A stretch of DNA of 64,000 bases. It comes from Telmatactis stephensoni. Its lineage: Eukaryota; Cnidaria; Anthozoa; Actiniaria; Isophelliidae. The translations under genes were made by a program, and so were the position numbers. This document shows positions 62,826 through 64,000 of the stretch, one piece after another. The stretch is from the NCBI GenBank assembly GCA_029948255.1, contig JALIZF010001785.1, positions 310,001-374,000 of the forward strand. The letters run 5' to 3'. The notes beneath the pieces were generated by a model. That model did not search any database. It had not been told where the DNA came from and was given only the letters and a program-made list of their open reading frames with translations. How positions within the stretch are numbered: position 1 is the stretch's first letter; every line of letters begins with the position of its first letter.

Positions 62826-63492
62826 TGTTTTGTTTTGTTTGTTTTGTTTCGTTTTGTTTTTGCGCGCGAAACGTTGCAACGATCGTGCTGTTAGCGCGCA
62901 TCTTTTGCTACTGATACGCACGTTTCTAACTCGTGGATTAGAAATCCGTGAAATGTTAACTCGTGGATTGCCAATCCGCGAGTTATTTTAGATGGCAGAA
63001 TCTTACGATGTAGACTGTATTTTGTCCATAAGTCAATTATGTTGATCTTGAAAATCAGTGCGTAAATAATGAGTTATCTTGTCTCTGAAAAATATACAAC
63101 TGGCCTATTTTTGGCTATCAACACAAGCCCTCATCAGCGTACTGCGCACATAAAAATCGGTAGTTTTTACAATTACGTTGTGATACCTCCTGCGACATTG
63201 ACTGGCACGTCGTACAAACGCTCCGTTTTCGATTAAAAACGCCTATCAAACGCTTCGCGTACACATTGATCGTTTTCGTCAGTAGCGTTCTTAAAATCCA
63301 CCCTCACATCTATTCACGGCTTTAATCCAAGTATTAGTTTATTTGCGCAGAAATACAAAGTTCCTAGCAAAGGGATTACCAATCCCCTTCCTTCTTCCCT
63401 CCCCTTTCGCGATAGCCCGTATCGAAAACGGAACGTTGTCACGTCACAACGCATAAGCTTGGACGAAGGCTTACACTAATCCGGATAGATTA

Positions 63493-63749
63493 AGGGAGCA
63501 TTCATTTTTTAGGAGGGGGGGTGGGCCGGAGGAATTGAGGGGTGGGCCAAAAGAAATTTACTCTATGAAAAGGGGTGGGTCATGTTTTTCTGAAAGTTAA
63601 ACCAGGTCAAGGGACCCTATTTTCATATTTAGAAGTGGGGTGGGTCATCAATATAGTTCAATTCCTTACCGTGGGGGCTTGCATTTTTTTGTATTTGATT
63701 CCTGCAATTCCTCCGGCCCACCCCCCCTCCTAAAAAATGAATGCTCCCT
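63493..63749. mobile_element. TIR element, about 255 bp
   Basis: Ends GGGAGCATTCATTTTTTAGG, GGGGGGGTGGGCCGGAGGAA / TTCCTCCGGCCCACCCCCCC, CCTAAAAAATGAATGCTCCC. The interior repeats GGGGTGGGCCA/GGGGTGGGTCA. Confidence 0.8.
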
Positions 63750-64000
63750 AAAAACACATTTTTTGCTCGCAGTTCAGATTCTCGTCCACACTAAAACGGC
63801 ATTTATCTTTTGTCTGAGTGTGAAAGCGAAGGAAACAAGATGTGTTTTCGAATTTCTCCAGATTTAGTGCGGAGCTAGCCGACTACTCTTGTGAAATTGT
63901 GTGACGAAATAGGTCTAATTGAGTAGTATTTATTTTCACATTCTTTGGAGGAAAATTTGTCTTCACACATGCATGCAATCATAAGCGCAAGCAACACACG

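Overview
The window is animal nuclear DNA. Genes are split by GT-AG introns, the sequence is AT-rich, introns are packed with short inverted-repeat elements and minisatellites, and every recognisable protein is a metazoan family. Gene content, intron density and the LINE type suit a cnidarian, possibly an anthozoan, but the sequence alone does not fix the species. I rebuilt eight host genes by joining exons at GT-AG sites and checking that phases close. Left to right: a PLP-dependent serine/threonine dehydratase-like gene with an ACT domain (minus, 3' end off the left edge); TBC1D16 (plus); a small secreted cysteine-containing protein (plus); ARMC7 (minus); POLR3H/RPC8 (plus); a mitochondrial HINT-type HIT protein (minus); IQCE (plus, about 24.5 kb, 28 coding exons); and an A20/AN1 zinc-finger protein of the ZFAND5/6 type (plus). 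Intergenic DNA from 48.7 to 56.2 kb and from 60.2 to 64 kb holds only repeats and unassigned sequence. Three pairs of start codons lie head to head only 0.3 to 0.53 kb apart: dehydratase/TBC1D16, ARMC7/POLR3H and HINT/IQCE. Each gap is probably a shared promoter. The genes do not form one pathway; they cover amino-acid catabolism, Rab GTPase control, RNA polymerase III, nucleotide hydrolysis, Hedgehog/cilium scaffolding and stress-type zinc-finger regulation. Repeats dominate the rest: a CR1/L2-like LINE nested in an IQCE intron, a second decayed reverse-transcriptase relic, a 1.35-kb MULE-like element with 142-bp inverted ends and a 10-bp target duplication, three hAT-like MITEs with 5-6 bp duplications, a family of about 145-bp TA-flanked MITEs in at least eight copies, long palindromes and two tRNA-derived SINEs. 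Two intronic arrays 31 kb apart carry the same 22-bp minisatellite, and a third array is related to it. The most interesting points are: an acidic-plus-hydrophobic motif repeated about nine times in the C-terminal half of IQCE; minisatellites that all lie in the same orientation relative to host transcription; a recurrent 15-bp motif (TTGGGCTTCCTGTGG and variants) seen about 16 times; and several one-base reading-frame breaks, mostly at homopolymers, that suggest assembly errors or unusual alleles.
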